In this document: piece after piece, positions 32,929 to 44,563 of the stretch
Layout of the letters: each line of letters opens with the position of its first letter
Position numbering within the stretch: position 1 is the stretch's first letter
Origin: Hemerocallis citrina
Lineage: Eukaryota; Streptophyta; Magnoliopsida; Asparagales; Asphodelaceae
DNA: 64,000 nucleotides
Assembly: GCA_017893485.1 (NCBI GenBank)
Contig: CM030359.1
Location: 30,260,430-30,324,429, forward strand
Direction of reading: 5' to 3'
The notes under the pieces: model-generated
Database searches by the model: none
What the model was told of the DNA's origin: nothing
The model's input: only the letters and a program-made list of their open reading frames with translations
Translations under genes and position numbers: made by a program

Positions 32929-33582
32929 CATAGATGGAGGAAATGATTGATATTCCTTATGCCTCAGCTGTCGGGAGTTTGATGTATGCGATTGTATCTA
33001 CAAGACCAAACATCGCACAAGCAGTGGGAGTTGTCAGCCGTTATATGAAGAATCCAGGTAAACATCATTGGGATGCCGTAAAATGGATTCTTAGATATCG
33101 AGCAGGTACTTCAGATTTTTCTCTTTGTTTTGGGGGAGATTATTTGCAAATACATGGTTATGTGAATGCATATTTTTCAGGCGATCGTGATGGTTGTAGA
33201 AGTACTACAGGGTATGTGTTTACAGTTGGAGGAACAACTATCAGTTGGGCTTCACAGTCAGAGTATATGGCACTTACAGAAGCAATGAAAGACATGTTGT
33301 GAATTTCGGAGCTTATGAAACAGTTGGGCAGGGAGCAACCCATATGTGAGCTATGGTGTGACAGTCAAAGTGTAATTTTCGTGGCAAAAAACTCAGCATA
33401 TCACTCTAGGAATCTGCACATTCAAATGAGGTATCATTTTATTAGAATGGCGGTTGAAAAGAAATGGTTGAAGCTATCTAAGATTTTTGGCTCTAAGAAT
33501 CCGGCGGACATGCTCACAAAGGTAGTGGATAGCAAGAAACATCAATTCTGCTATACTGCTATTGGATTTTCTCCGGGTTAAT
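32929..33582 (+). pseudogene. Ty1/copia RT C-terminus and RNase H (copy D)
   Basis: It continues the RT reading of 30612-31420: DIPYASAVGSLMYAIVSTRP, then the RNase H domain with SGDRDGCRSTTGYVFTVGG, ISWASQSEYMALTEA, a TGA at about 33300, then LWCDSQSVIFVAKNSAYHSR and the C-terminal NPADMLTKVV. It matches Tork/TNT1-type copia RNase H. One stop is the only clear lesion in this part. Confidence 0.87.
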
Positions 33583-33679
33583 TGATGAGGAGACTCACAG
33601 AGGCACAGGCCCAGACTGGACGAATGGAAGATTGAAGAACAGGGTAAAGATTTCATGTATATGTCTCCAAGTGGAAGAT

Positions 33680-34368
33680 TGTTAGGCTTTGTGGATCCAA
33701 ATACATGATAATGGGGTTGGAGAAGACAGACGAGAAGAATAGCCGAAGATGGAGCAAGCAACTCAGTGCAGCCAGCAGCTGTAGGCAAGTTGCGGTCGAC
33801 CGCACTTGGAAAGTCGGCCGCACACGTACAGAGAAATGTACGGTCGACTGTGCAGTCGACCATCTCTCTCTCTCTCTCTCTGTTGGACTCTGCAGACTTG
33901 AAGGAATAATCGGTCGACCGGGCAGTCAACCGACCCATTCTCTGTTAGACCCTATACAGTCGAAGGCATGAACCGGTCGACCATTACTGTGTTTCGGTCG
34001 ACCGTCGCGACGCTGATTAATGAGCGGCTGAGATTATAAGTTGTGTAAACCTATATATATTGTATTGTGGACGATTTTAGGGTTATGTGAAAAGAAACGA
34101 AAGATCTAACAGCCGTCATCGAGAGAGGGAGATAGAGAGAAACCCTACACCTTGGTGGTGAGTTCTTGAGAAATTTGTAAATTTGTTCTCTATATTTCTA
34201 GTAGAAATCGCAGGAGTGTCTCTGTAAGGGGAAGTAGCCATTGCATTGAACCTCGAAAAAATTTTGTATATTCTTGTGTGTTGCTTTTGATTGTTCTTTG
34301 TTCTCTTATTTTAATTCTATTGTTCATGCATCTCGTTGGTAAGTTATTTTCACAGTTAAAACTCAACA
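33680..34368 (+). repeat. 3' LTR of copia copy D
   Basis: The polypurine tract AAGTGGAAGA precedes TGTTAGGCTTTGTGG at 33680; the LTR ends AAACTCAACA at 34368 (689 bp). The first 300 bp (U3) carry several GGTCGACCG-type palindromes and a (CT)n tract at 33866-33886. A TATA-like CTATATATATTG lies at 34050. The LTR of copy F (51783 on) has the same start and downstream sequence. Confidence 0.78.
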
Positions 34369-34416
34369 CCATGTGCAATACTTTGTGTTTTTTATTACAA
34401 TTACAGATACATGTAC

Positions 34417-35019
34417 GTTGCTACTGATTTTGGTGTGGGAGCAAACAGATAGAATTTGTGGATTCTTGGAGAAAACAATAAAGCAAACCTATTGATCTAT
34501 TGACCTTCACCGATGTGTTGACTTGGTCTCTCTCCGCCGCCGCGAACCTGCAAAAAGTGCGAGACACCGGGATGGATCCCGGCGACGCACCCTCCGACGC
34601 TCTTGTCAGTAATCTGAATGATTAAGCAAGAACTTAAACTGGAAAAGTATTGATTACCTGGTAACAGTAGGGGGGAGAGGGGTATTTATAGTCTCCTTAA
34701 GGATCCGTTTTAAGATATGAACATATCTCTACTTCTCGGTGTGAATGGATAAAAGCGATTAAGATCACTTCTTAGGGATAATTATGAATCTGAATTCTTC
34801 TTTATCCTTTTGAACTGGTTTATAACGGATTGGGGCCCGTACCAGTAAGACAGATCCTTTCATGGGTTAATGGGCTTTGAAGAAAGACCCAGTTCCCATT
34901 TCAGACCCGTTTGTAGGTGAAATTACCGTTTTAACCCTGAGCTTTAAGATTCGTGTCCGATTTTGAATGGTCCCGATTTAATCCCATTTTTAGCCATATC
35001 ATGAGCCCCCCACTTCTGG
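34417..35019 (-). repeat. 3' LTR and polypurine tract of copy A2
   Basis: The LTR is 34417-35001; the minus-strand polypurine tract CCAGAAGTGGGGGGCTCA (35002-35019) abuts its TG start. The TATA box reads TATAAATACC on the minus strand near 34690. The palindrome CCGGGATGGATCCCGG lies in the presumed R/U5 part. Confidence 0.92.
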
Positions 35020-35930
35020 AGACTGAGTTCTACAGTCTTTGAGGAGTAGTTTTGTTGTTCTAATGGCATACGGGATTTTATCGGTGTTATTAAGGGAGTT
35101 CGGATCTTGCTAGAGGTGTAACGGTGTTATTCTGGGCTTGTAAAATGTCCAAAAATATCCTCGGAATTTTCTGGATTTTTGGTGATTTTTCCAGATTTTT
35201 CTGAATTTTTTCTCATTTTTTTGAATTTTTTATTCATTTTCCGAATTAAATAATTAATTATCAAAAATATTAATTAATTATTCTAACTTAATAATTATTT
35301 TTTCAGAATTTTAAAATAATTTTCCGAATTAATGATTATTTTTAGAAATTATTAATTAATTTTTTCGATTTTTAAATATTTTTCGAATTTTTTTTTAAAT
35401 TATAAATTCAATTAAATAAATAAATTACTTAATTAAATATTACCTGGACACGTGGCGCAGTTCTGAGCGTCGATCATGATCAGATGGCGCGCATCGCAAA
35501 GCAGATCATTTTCTGGACACGTGGCGCGTTTCTGACCGTCAATCATGATTAGATGGCCCGCATCGCAAAGCAGATCATTTTCTGGATACGTAGCGCATTT
35601 CTGAGCGTTGATCGTCTCGTGGTACGAATTTTGAGATGATCGGACTGCGCGTGTGCCTCGGCAGCATTTTTCTCCACATTTGCAGCTCGGATCACATGTT
35701 GCTCGGAATCCAGTGCCGACCCACCAGATGCTGACACGTGGTCGGTCAACATTGACCGTTGACCGCCATGTGGCAGCCTAATTTTTTTTCTTTCCTGCTC
35801 TTTCTCCTGCTCTATTTCTTTCTCTTCTTCTTCATCCGGCCTTCGCCTCTCTTCCCCTCTCCTTCGTCTCCTCCCTTCGGCTCCACCTCAACAACGAGGG
35901 AAGCTCAACGTCGGTAGTGGGGAGGAGCTC
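35020..35930 (-). repeat. 3' untranslated region of copy A2 with ~75-bp tandem repeats
   Basis: 35020-35440 is AT-rich and similar to 60190-60610. From 35445 to 35640 about three units near 75 bp share ACACGTGGCGC, TTCTGAGCGTCGATC and ATCGCAAAGCAGATC. The same array is at 60618-60800. No coding function is supported. Confidence 0.75.
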
Positions 35931-36560
35931 AGCGGAGAGGAGGTGAGCTTGGCTATGGGCGAGCTCGGCGAGATGGCGAGGGGAGCTCGGAGCTTCGGCG
36001 AAGCTTCGACGAGGAGGCTCGAGCTTCGACGATGGAGATAGTGAAGATGGTCGGAGCTTTGACGTACGAGCTCGACGAGTGGAGTGGAGCTCGTCGGAGC
36101 TGGAGCTCGGCATGGTGAGGAGGAAGTAGAGCTCGATTCGATAGGTTCGGCGAGGTCGAGCTCGGCATGGAGCTCAGTGCACGGCAGAGCTCGAGCAGGG
36201 AGCTGATGGCGGCCGTGAGTGGGCTCGACATTGGACTCGAAGCTCGGAGTCGATGAGAGCTCGCACTCGTGAAGGATTGAGAGCTCGGCACCGGAGTGGA
36301 GGTTGAAGGTCGACAACGATGGGTCCATCGAGGAAGGAGCTCGGAGCTCGGAGCTCCGGAGTGGGAGCTCGGCTCTGTACTGGCGAGGCGGTTGGATTCT
36401 CGACGAGGCGGGGGGTCGACATCTTGAAGCTCGGCCAGGTGAGAGGGGGAGTTCGGCATGAGTTTTTGCTCAACTTTTTGGCGGGAAAAGGGAGAAGAAG
36501 AAGGAGGCTAAAGAGTTATGGGGGTTCGGGTCTCTAACGGGTTCGGATCCGACCCGTTAA
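35930..36560. repeat. GAGCTCGG-rich low-complexity tract
   Basis: Hundreds of bases are dominated by short GAGCTCGG, GAGCTTCG and GACGAGG repeats. Both strands give long open frames of Ser, Leu, Glu and Arg that are by-products of the repeat. The matching tract in copy A3 is 61050-61700. Confidence 0.8.
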
Positions 36561-37339
36561 CCCATCTACCCCCCCCCTATTTTTAGCGAATTCGAGCCGT
36601 TGATCTTGATTTGAGTACGGATTTTGAGGTAGAGTTTTCTCTCATTTTGCAGCTCGGTAGCACAGTAGCTTGGATTGTAGATCCGAACTACGTGGCTCGA
36701 TCTGGACGGTTGATCACGATCGTGGTGCGAATCACGAGACAAGCGGCTCAAATTTCGAGAAAACGTTATCTTGTCGTTTTGTGGTCGTGGCGCAATCTGA
36801 GCCGTTTTATTGTGATCAGGCGCGAATCATGATGATGAAGTTGTTTTTCTCCAATACGCAGCTCGGAAGGCAAGTTGCTCGGATTGTAGATCCGAGCTAC
36901 GTGGGGGGGTCTGGACGGTTGATCACGATCATGGCGCGAATCACGAGGCGATGGTTTTTGCCATTTTCTCGCTCGGCGCAGCTGTGTTGCGATCCACTTT
37001 CCCGGTGCTACGGAGGTCCCGATCGGGGCGTGCGACCCCTCGTTTCGAAGCTAACTCGAAGATCTACAACTTCTCTTTAGGAGTACGACGAAGATTCACC
37101 CTTATTCATGGTCAAAAAAGCTCTGCAACATCCTTGTCTTGATGAAGTTGAGGAGTATTTTGGTCTTGAGAATTTTTGAAGAGGAGATCCACTCCTAGGA
37201 GCAAAGATGATGGGCCAGGAAGATTCGTAAGAGCCATGGGAAGATCTATTCTTGGAGGTGAGCTCTAGCTCGGAGCCCATTAAGAGGAAGAGCACTCGTG
37301 AGGCGAACGGAGTGAAGAATATCACAAGGCTCTAGGGGA

Positions 37340-38230
37340 GAGCAATTCGTGAGACGAGTTTAAGGAGCAACTCTAGGGGAGAGTTTTGAGCTCCGAACTC
37401 GCTTAGAAGAGGCCCGCTCAGGGGGCGAGCGGAGCGAAGAGCTTGGCTCTAGGAGAGAGCCATTTGGGAGACAAGTTTGAGGAGAAACTCTAGGAGAAAG
37501 TTGTGAGCTCCGAACTCATTGAGAAGAGGTTCGCTTTGGAGGTGAGCGGAGCGAAGAGCTTGGGTCTAGGAGAGAGCCATCTGGGAGACGAGTTTGAGGA
37601 GCAACTCTAGGAGAGAGTTGTGAGCTCCGAACTCGTTGGGAAGAGGTCCACTTTAGAGGCGAGCGGAGCGAAGAGCTTGGCTCTAGGAGAGAGCCATTTA
37701 GGAGACGAGTTTGAGAAGCAACTCTAGGAGAGAGTTGTGAGCTCCGAACTCGTCGAGAAGAGGTCTTCTTTGGAGGCGAGCGGAGCGAAGAGCTTGGCTC
37801 TATGAGAGAGCCATTTGGGAGACAAGTTTGAGGAGCAACTCTAGGAGAGAGTTGTGAGCTCCGAACTCGTCGTTTAAGAGAGATTCAACGGTTGTGGGAG
37901 CAGTTCCGAATGGCAAACCACTTCTTACCCACTTATGAGCGAGCAATTTGAGGCGGAATCGAGCCAAGTGTTGGACTCCGAACTCTTCATTCAAGAGAGA
38001 TTCAACGGTTGTGGGAGCAGTTCCGAATGGCGAACCACTTCTTACCCGCTTATGAGTGAGTAATTTGAAGCGGAATCGAGCCAAGTGTTGGACTCCGAAC
38101 TCGTTGTTAGAGGGGGTTAACGAGTTGTAGGAGCAATTCCGAATAGCGAATCACTTCTTACCCGCTTATGAGCGAGTAATTTGAAGCGGAATCGAGCCAA
38201 GTGTTGGACTCCGAACTCGTTTTTTGAGCT
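37340..38230. repeat. Two adjoining tandem arrays in the 3' region of copy A2
   Basis: 37340-37860 has about four units of roughly 125 bp with CTCTAGGAGAGAGTTGTGAG, CTCCGAACTCG and GCGAGCGGAGCGAAGAGC. 37860-38230 has three units of about 118 bp with GTGGGAGCAGTTCCGAATGG, CTTCTTACCCGCTTATGAGC and AGCCAAGTGTTGGACTCCG. The second array is the inverse of the array at 1-840. Confidence 0.92.
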
Positions 38231-38359
38231 TAGTAAGTTGCAGGAGCAGCCATGTAGGAGAAGCTGGATTCTGAACTCACCATTTAACGAATCGTAGATA
38301 TGACTCATAGAGATAGAGATAAAGCAAGAGCAATAATTTTCAATGAAAAAATGCAAAGT

Positions 38360-38365
38360 TTTATT
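38360..38365 (-). terminator. Polyadenylation signal after gag
   Basis: AATAAA on the minus strand, about 210 bp past the gag stop and just before the tandem arrays. It could end a subgenomic gag transcript or be incidental. Confidence 0.35.
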
Positions 38366-38573
38366 GAGATAAACTAAGTGGCCGCTTCAATAGGGCGAGC
38401 CATTATTACATGCTATTGGCCGGGTTACAAGCATCGGCCTTATTGAAAATTAAGATCCTACTTCTACGATAAGGTGAAGACCTCTTGGGAGGAGCTCCTT
38501 GGATGAGATGGAAGACGGCCCCAGGTTCTGAGTCTTGAAGCTCGGCGGGCCTCGCTGTTCGTTTGTAGGCTCC

Positions 38574-40072
38574 TTAGGGGGCAAGCTCGGTCCCATCTTT
38601 TAGGACGAACTTGGTCAGGTGTTCCCGCTGTATGAGTTCTTCGATCTCCTCCTTGAGGGCCCGACAATCATCCGTGTCGTGTCCGTGGTCCCTGTGAAAA
38701 CGGCACCACTTATCCCTGTTCCTCTTCTTGCCGGGGGTATTCATTCTAGGGGGAGCGCGGAGCAGCCCTTCCTTGTCCACCTCCATAAGAACTTCTGATA
38801 TATTAGCAATGAGGGGGGTGAATTTCTCAAAACGAGGAGTCGGACGGTACTGGCCATTGCCGTCCTTCTGGAATTTTTGGGACCCCTCTTCGCTCATATT
38901 CTTCCGTTTGTTTCCGGAAGATGTCTCCTCAAGAGTAGGGGGTTGAGAGCCTCTTCTGCTCGTATGTACTTCTCCACCCTAAGTAAGAGTTCTGAGAAGT
39001 CCCGAGGAGGCTTCTTGGCAAGGGACGTCCTGAGGTTGGCATTAGTGACGTTGCGCTCGAATGCGGCAGAGGCTACTGATTGGTTGAGGGAGGGAATGGA
39101 CCGGGCTTCGGCGGTGAAGCATTGAACGTAATCCCTTAGGCGTTCACCATTTTCTTGGTTGAGGGTCACCAGAGATACACTTGTTTTCTCGGCCCAGTGG
39201 CTACTCACGAAATGAGTAAGGAAGAGCCCTTCGAACTGATCGAATGAGAAGATGGAGGCCGGGGCGAGTCGAGAGTACCATTCTCTCGCAGGCCCCTTCA
39301 GCGTGGCAGGGAAGATCTTGCAGAGGAGGGCGTCTGAAGCATGGTGGATCATCATGAGAGTTTTGAAACTCTCTATGTGATCCGCGGGGTCCGACTCCCC
39401 GGTATATGGCTCGAAATGAGGCGACTTGAAGTTTTCTGGGACGGGGGCCTCCATGATGGTGCGGGAGAGTGGAGGTCTGCTCGAGCAGAGGTTTATCGCC
39501 CGTTGCTCTTCTTCCCTGTCAATTCGGCCGAGGCGCCTCTCCATCTCGTGGAGACGACGGTAGACCGAGTTTTCTTTTTGATCATATCTTGCCGAGCCCC
39601 GGGACTTATCTTGGTACGAGGGTAGACTGGGGCTGCTGTGATGGTAGCTTGGAGATGGACGAGGACCGGGAGTGTAAAGGCGGTGGCTCCTTGCTGGCTC
39701 ATGAGTAGGTGGCCTCTGGTCGTTATTTGGGGCGATGTTGAGGGCGCGTAAGACTGTCGCTTGAAAGTCTTGAAGCTTTGCCCTTGTGATCGGTGCCGCT
39801 CTAGCTTGGCGATCCCTATGTGTGGCTCGGCTTACTGGAGAATGAGTTCTCCGTCGATGACGCTGAGGGGACTCTTTTCGCCTCCTTGGGGGAGGGGATC
39901 TTCTGGTCCTCGGTCGGCGGGGGCTCCGGACTCTTGAGGCCCCTGGGTGCTCAGGTTGATGGACTCCCCTAAGGGCTCGCCATCCATTTAGGAGAGTTCG
40001 GAGGTTGACCCCTTTTTGGCGGTCGGCAATCACTTGACGAAGATCCCGCTCGGGAGGGCTTTGAGAAGCCAT
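38574..40072 (-). CDS. Gag polyprotein of the gag-only LTR element
   Basis: The main frame gives 392 residues. An Arg/Ser-rich basic region (about 40-95) is followed by a Pro-rich linker, a Glu/Arg coiled segment (168-192) and the Ty3/gypsy capsid domain (about 215-345) with EPYTGESDPADHIESF, GPAREWYSRLAP and LFLTHFVSSHWAEKTS. A one-base slip in a run of C near 38942 ends this frame; the next frame continues without stops through a zinc-knuckle-like CRFHRDHGHDTDDC and EEIEELIQREHLTKFVL to 38574. Capsid and nucleocapsid would package RNA; no protease follows. The slip may be a mutation, or ribosomal shifting, and I favour mutation. A start upstream of 40072 is possible but the frames there are broken. 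Confidence 0.88.
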
Positions 40073-40326
40073 AGATTCAACTGAAGGATTGGGACCCGCG
40101 ACATGATCATGAGTAGGATGTTGCTTCGGATGACTCCGACGGGAGCCCCCCTGGGCAGCCCCCCGAGACCCTGGCGGGGCCTGTTGAGGAGGAGCACCTT
40201 GAGCTGAAGGAGGGGGAGGAGGAAGAGAAGTGGTTCTTCGACTGGAGACCGCTGTCTTCCCCTTCTATCTTGGATGCATGGCTTGGAACTAGTCTCGTTG
40301 ATGAAGTTAGGTCGGGTTGCTTTTTT

Positions 40327-40348
40327 GTTCCCACAGACGGCGCCAATC
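40327..40348 (-). promoter_or_regulatory. Primer-binding site of copy A2
   Basis: TTGGCGCCGTCTGTGGGA lies directly inside the 5' LTR end on the minus strand. This sequence is common at the primer-binding site of plant Ty3/gypsy elements; I do not assign the tRNA. Copy C has the mutated form TTGGCATCGTCTGTGGGA. Confidence 0.8.
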
Positions 40349-40933
40349 TGTTGCTGCTGATTTTGGTGTGGGAGCAAACAGATAGAATTTGTAGATTCTT
40401 GGAGAAAATAATAAAGCAAACCTGTTGACCTGTTGACCTTCACCGATGTGTTGACTTGGTCTCTCGCCGCCGCCGCGAACCTGCAAAAAGTGCGAGACAC
40501 CGGGATGGATCCCAGCGACACACCCTTCGACGCTCTTGTCAGTAATATGAATGATTAAGCAAGAACTTAAACTGGAAAAGTATTGATTATCTGGTAACAG
40601 TGGGGGAAGAGGGGTATTTATAGTTGCCTTAGGGATCCGTTTCAAGATATGAACATATCTCAACTTCCCGCTGTGAATGGATAGAAGCGGTTAAGATCAC
40701 TTCTTAGGGATAATTATGAATCTGAATTTTTCTTTATCCTTTTGAACTGGTTTGTAACGGGTTGGGACCCGTACCAGTAAGACAGATCCGTTCATGGGTT
40801 ATTGGGCTTTGAAGAAAGACTCAGTTCCCATTTCAGACCTGTTTGTAGGTGAAATTACCGTTTTACCCCTGAGCTTTAAGATTCGTGTCCGATTTTGAAT
40901 GGTCCCGATTTAATCCCATTTTTAGCCATATCA
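40349..40933 (-). repeat. 5' LTR of copy A2
   Basis: It runs from TGATATGGC (40933) to GCAGCAACA (40349) on the minus strand, 585 bp, with the family TATA box near 40615 and the GC-rich block near 40470-40530. Confidence 0.93.
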
Positions 40934-41518
40934 GTTACAATATTAATTTTTAACTTTTTGATAGAGTTGAAAGAGAAAACACAATGATAGTTATGGCCAT
41001 GGGTGAATGCATTGAAAGATTCATCGTCAAATGAATGAGTTTCTTGTCTTCTATTTGTCTATGGTCTTCTTTATCTTGTTGTTTATGCACTCCAACAAAC
41101 ATTGCAACCAGGTTTGCATGCAACGGCTACCTAATTGTATCCCCTTAATCGCCCGCACAAATATCACTGCATTTAATCAACCATTGGCATGTATTACGTG
41201 ATCTGATTCGGCATTGATAGTTTCAAACAACTTGAAACATGGCCGGTATAGACTGTCGAACAAAGTGAGCAGAAACGGAAATATATGCAGCCCTAGTGCA
41301 TCACTTTGGAGTAATCAAACACTTGCTCCAAATCTCCGCAATATCCTTTACCCTTCACTTCAAATCTCAGCAATGTCAAAGCCTGAATGAATGGCCGAAA
41401 CTTTCAGCATGGGCCAAAATCAAAGCCCATTGGAGCCCATCTATGCTCATGGGCTGGGTTTCAAACCCGACCTATTAATCCTGATTTCTACTTGGGGCTG
41501 TCTAACATTCTTAATAAA
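40934..41518. other. Unassigned DNA right of copy A2
   Basis: This starts with GTTAC, the presumed target duplication. No gene or repeat end is recognised up to the Helitron at 41519. Confidence 0.4.
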
Positions 41519-42059
41519 CTAGATTTGCCTGTAGGCACGTGCCTACGGCACGTCTTCGGAACGGTACAGCATATGGAAGTCTTGTAAACACTAAAACAAC
41601 AATTATGTAGCTCAAGTTTGAATAGTAAAATAATAATTAGTTGTAAATAGAAGTCTATGTTTCCATTAGTATATGTTGAAAAATAATTATAAATGAGAGT
41701 GTAAAATCCAACTTCTTAGAATTTTGAATGTCGAAAATGATGAAGTTTAAGTGTTGATGAGATATTTGCTAGTTTTAATGTAACATGAGCAATAAAAAAT
41801 ACATTAAAAATCTGAAAATTTACAAACTTGAAATATAAAAATATAAATTTTTGAGTAAATAGAGAGAGAATGAGAGAGAGATATATATAGAAATAAATAA
41901 ATAAATAAATAAATGAGTTGTTTTGGGATTTGAATTTAAGTTTTGGGGGGAACTTTTGGGCGGAAAAATATGTTTTGTGAGGTGAGATCTGGACCATTGA
42001 TTTCAACTCTATTGAATGAGAGCCACTTAATAGCTTTTTTTTGTGTTTTATTATATAGA
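41519..42059 (-). mobile_element. Non-autonomous Helitron, family 1, copy 2
   Basis: On the minus strand it runs from TCTATATAATAAAACAC (42059) to CAAATCTAG (41519), with the 3' palindrome GGCACGTGCC and A/T flanks. It is colinear with copy 1 (14164-14748) over nearly all its length, including TTATGTAGCTCAAGTTTGAA, and is 541 bp long. Confidence 0.9.
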
Positions 42060-44563
42060 TAAATAAAAAAAGGTATCCCTTCTTTAAAAATAATGATATG
42101 CCACCATTTGCAATTCTCGAATGGTTGTTTCACTATTGAAAATTAACTAGTCCAACTAACTACAATTTTATTTTTCCTTTAAAATTGCGTGCGATGCACG
42201 TCTTTATAAATATAATTTATTTTAAAAAAATTCTGATATTGTCTGATACCAAATCTAAAACCTCATTTATATTAATTATACACGTGTTTATTTGGTTACA
42301 ATGTATGTGTTTGTTTGGTTACACAATCCCAACCATCTCATTAAAATATTAGAGATTAGAGATGAACATATCCGGTAAGAGAATTTTTTTGAGAATAAAG
42401 ATGACCCGTCATTATTTCATTAATAAAAGATTAACGAAACATAGTAGAACAATTACAGCCTAAGTACAGAATCCAACAAAATGATGGCAACAAACACAAG
42501 CTGAAACTACTACACTGGAAATAAGATACAGATACATAAATTGCTACAGTTGAACATACCGTCAGCTGAGCAACCAACCCACCATAGTCCTACTCCTCCA
42601 TCCGCAGCCTCTTCTTCGTCCCTGTTTGACATGCCTAAGCGTGAATCAAGCTGAATATTTTATGCATGACGCGATATAAAATATATGATTGCTATTACGA
42701 AAACACAAATCGTTTTTATTTAGCTATAGACCCCATAACATTGCATTGACTGACAAATGAGAATTGTAAATAGATACTATCACTTATCAATCTAAATTAG
42801 GAAATAAAATAATAAAACAAAAATTTTATCTTACGTAAACAAATCGAAGTCAACTAGCACAGACCAATAGGAGTGAAGTTCACAATTTAAACTAGCCTAA
42901 CCTAGAAGATAAAGTAACGAAACTTCCTTGATCTTATAAAACTAATTGAAAAGTCAACTAACACCGGCCAATAGGAATGAAGATCATAAATGGACGAATC
43001 TAAATTGGGAGATTAAAAATGGGATTTGCTATGATCTATAGACTCCAACTAAATACTTTATACAAACCCTCTCTTCCTCCACCAATTTATACCAGTAACT
43101 GTACCTGCAAAGCAATGCATACGCTTTAATTAATATTTTTTTTAGAGTAAATAATAAGATTTTCCTTTACTTATTAGAATTTTTTACAAATTATTTTTAG
43201 TATTATAAATTTTTATTTTATGTGAGTGTCATTTATGTAAATAATTATGTCGTAAATAAATTTGAACTTTGAGGATATTATAGTAACTAATACCAGTTGA
43301 GTAAATAAATGGTTAATATAACTCTCACTTTAAAATAAATGGTTGAATGAATGCTTATAAATTAGTGGTTGAACCTCAACTCTCCTATTATAATATTAGA
43401 GATTAGAGATGTATAATATATATAGAATCCCATTTCCAACTAATTGGAAAAAAAAGCTTTTTGTTATTGTTGTTGTATATAGAATCCTAGTGGACTCCAG
43501 CCAATAAATTAAAAATATATAATAAAAAACGTACAAGGATGTAGCAGGAGCAATAACAAAATTGTGATCACTAGGATCACTTGCTCACAACCAGTGAAGG
43601 AGTCACAAGTACCAGACAATTGAGTATCAGTTATACAAAATCAGAAAAGTAGCAGATAGTAAAAGAAAGCGCATAACAAAAGAGCTTCAGACTTGAATTT
43701 AATCTTCAGTTTCACAATCAGAGAGTGAAGTTGCAGGAGACTCTCCAATCTTGATATACTGGTAATCAATCATCACCTAAGGAGGAACTCCATCAGCATC
43801 ATCATTGTTCACAACAGCGCGGTCAATAGCAGAATCAGTAGCTTGGGCTGTAAAGTTTGAAGAAGCCACCCAAGTATCAATTGCTTTAAGATTCAGCTTC
43901 AATCTCTTGTCTTTCAGAAGAATTTCTGCCCAATATTTAATAAAGAAAACAATTCTCACTTAAAAATAAATTTAGTTAGCCCAGCTCTATTTCCAAATAC
44001 AGCCTAAGGGGTTTTTGGTACAATTAAAAAATTTAAAATTGCTGATTGCTTCACCACAAATCATTATTTGCAAGTATAATTATCGTTTGGTTTTAAAAAA
44101 ATGAAGAATAGTTATTATGTCAGTTCCCTTAGTTTAACTATATGACTAACTCTGTAATTTGATTTACTAATTACCAAATTATCCATAACTACATAAATGA
44201 CTCATCTCATCTCATTTCATATATCTCATCTATATTTTTTTTAAATATAGAGGATTTTTGGGGACGAAGAGGTGATGATTTGAAGCAGACGAAGCAATAG
44301 TTTGATGATTCGAAGGTGAGGCAAGTACAAAAAATGGAGAAAGAAATCATTGAGGGTGGTACAATTAATGGTCAAAATAATTTAGGAAGTGTTAATAGAA
44401 ATGGAATTATTCCATTGTTTGGATGAGAGATAACTAGTATGATTATTCTTATTATGAGTGGTGATGCAAGTAATAATTTGTTGTGGAGTAGTCCATCATT
44501 TAAAATTTGTTAGTGACTTGTTTACAAAATTGTTCTACACAACTCCCGCAGACTCTAGTTCTA
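42060..44563. other. Unassigned DNA upstream of ABP1 with Helitron remnants
   Basis: Two remnants of a second Helitron family (5' end TCTCTAATATTATAATG on the minus strand) lie near 42182-42358 and 43377-43405. A minus-strand open stretch (43777-43959, KYWAEILLKDKRLKLNL) could be an exon, but I recognise no family and see no supporting partner exon. Nothing else is supported. Confidence 0.35.

Larger units (their letters stand above)
34417..40933 (-). mobile_element. Complete gag-only LTR retrotransposon (TR-GAG type, copy A2)
   Basis: Both LTRs are 585 bp (34417-35001 and 40349-40933). On the minus strand the order is 5' LTR, primer-binding site (40327-40348), gag (40072-38574), polyadenylation signal, two tandem arrays (38230-37340), GAGCTC-rich and 75-bp repeats, polypurine tract (35002-35019) and 3' LTR. 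There is no protease, RT or integrase, so it depends on an autonomous relative. By eye there are about 12 differences in the first 240 aligned LTR bases. GTTAC on the right and GTAC on the left look like a target duplication with one base lost. Total length is 6517 bp. Confidence 0.93.

Noticed and set aside
33474..33938. 154-codon minus-strand ORF over copia RNase H and LTR
   Set aside because: It runs antisense across the RNase H end, the polypurine tract and the LTR, so it is a chance frame.
35832..36473. Four overlapping minus-strand Ser/Leu/Pro-rich ORFs
   Set aside because: The GAGCTC-rich repeat gives open frames in several registers at once; no frame is conserved with the matching tract at 61050-61700.
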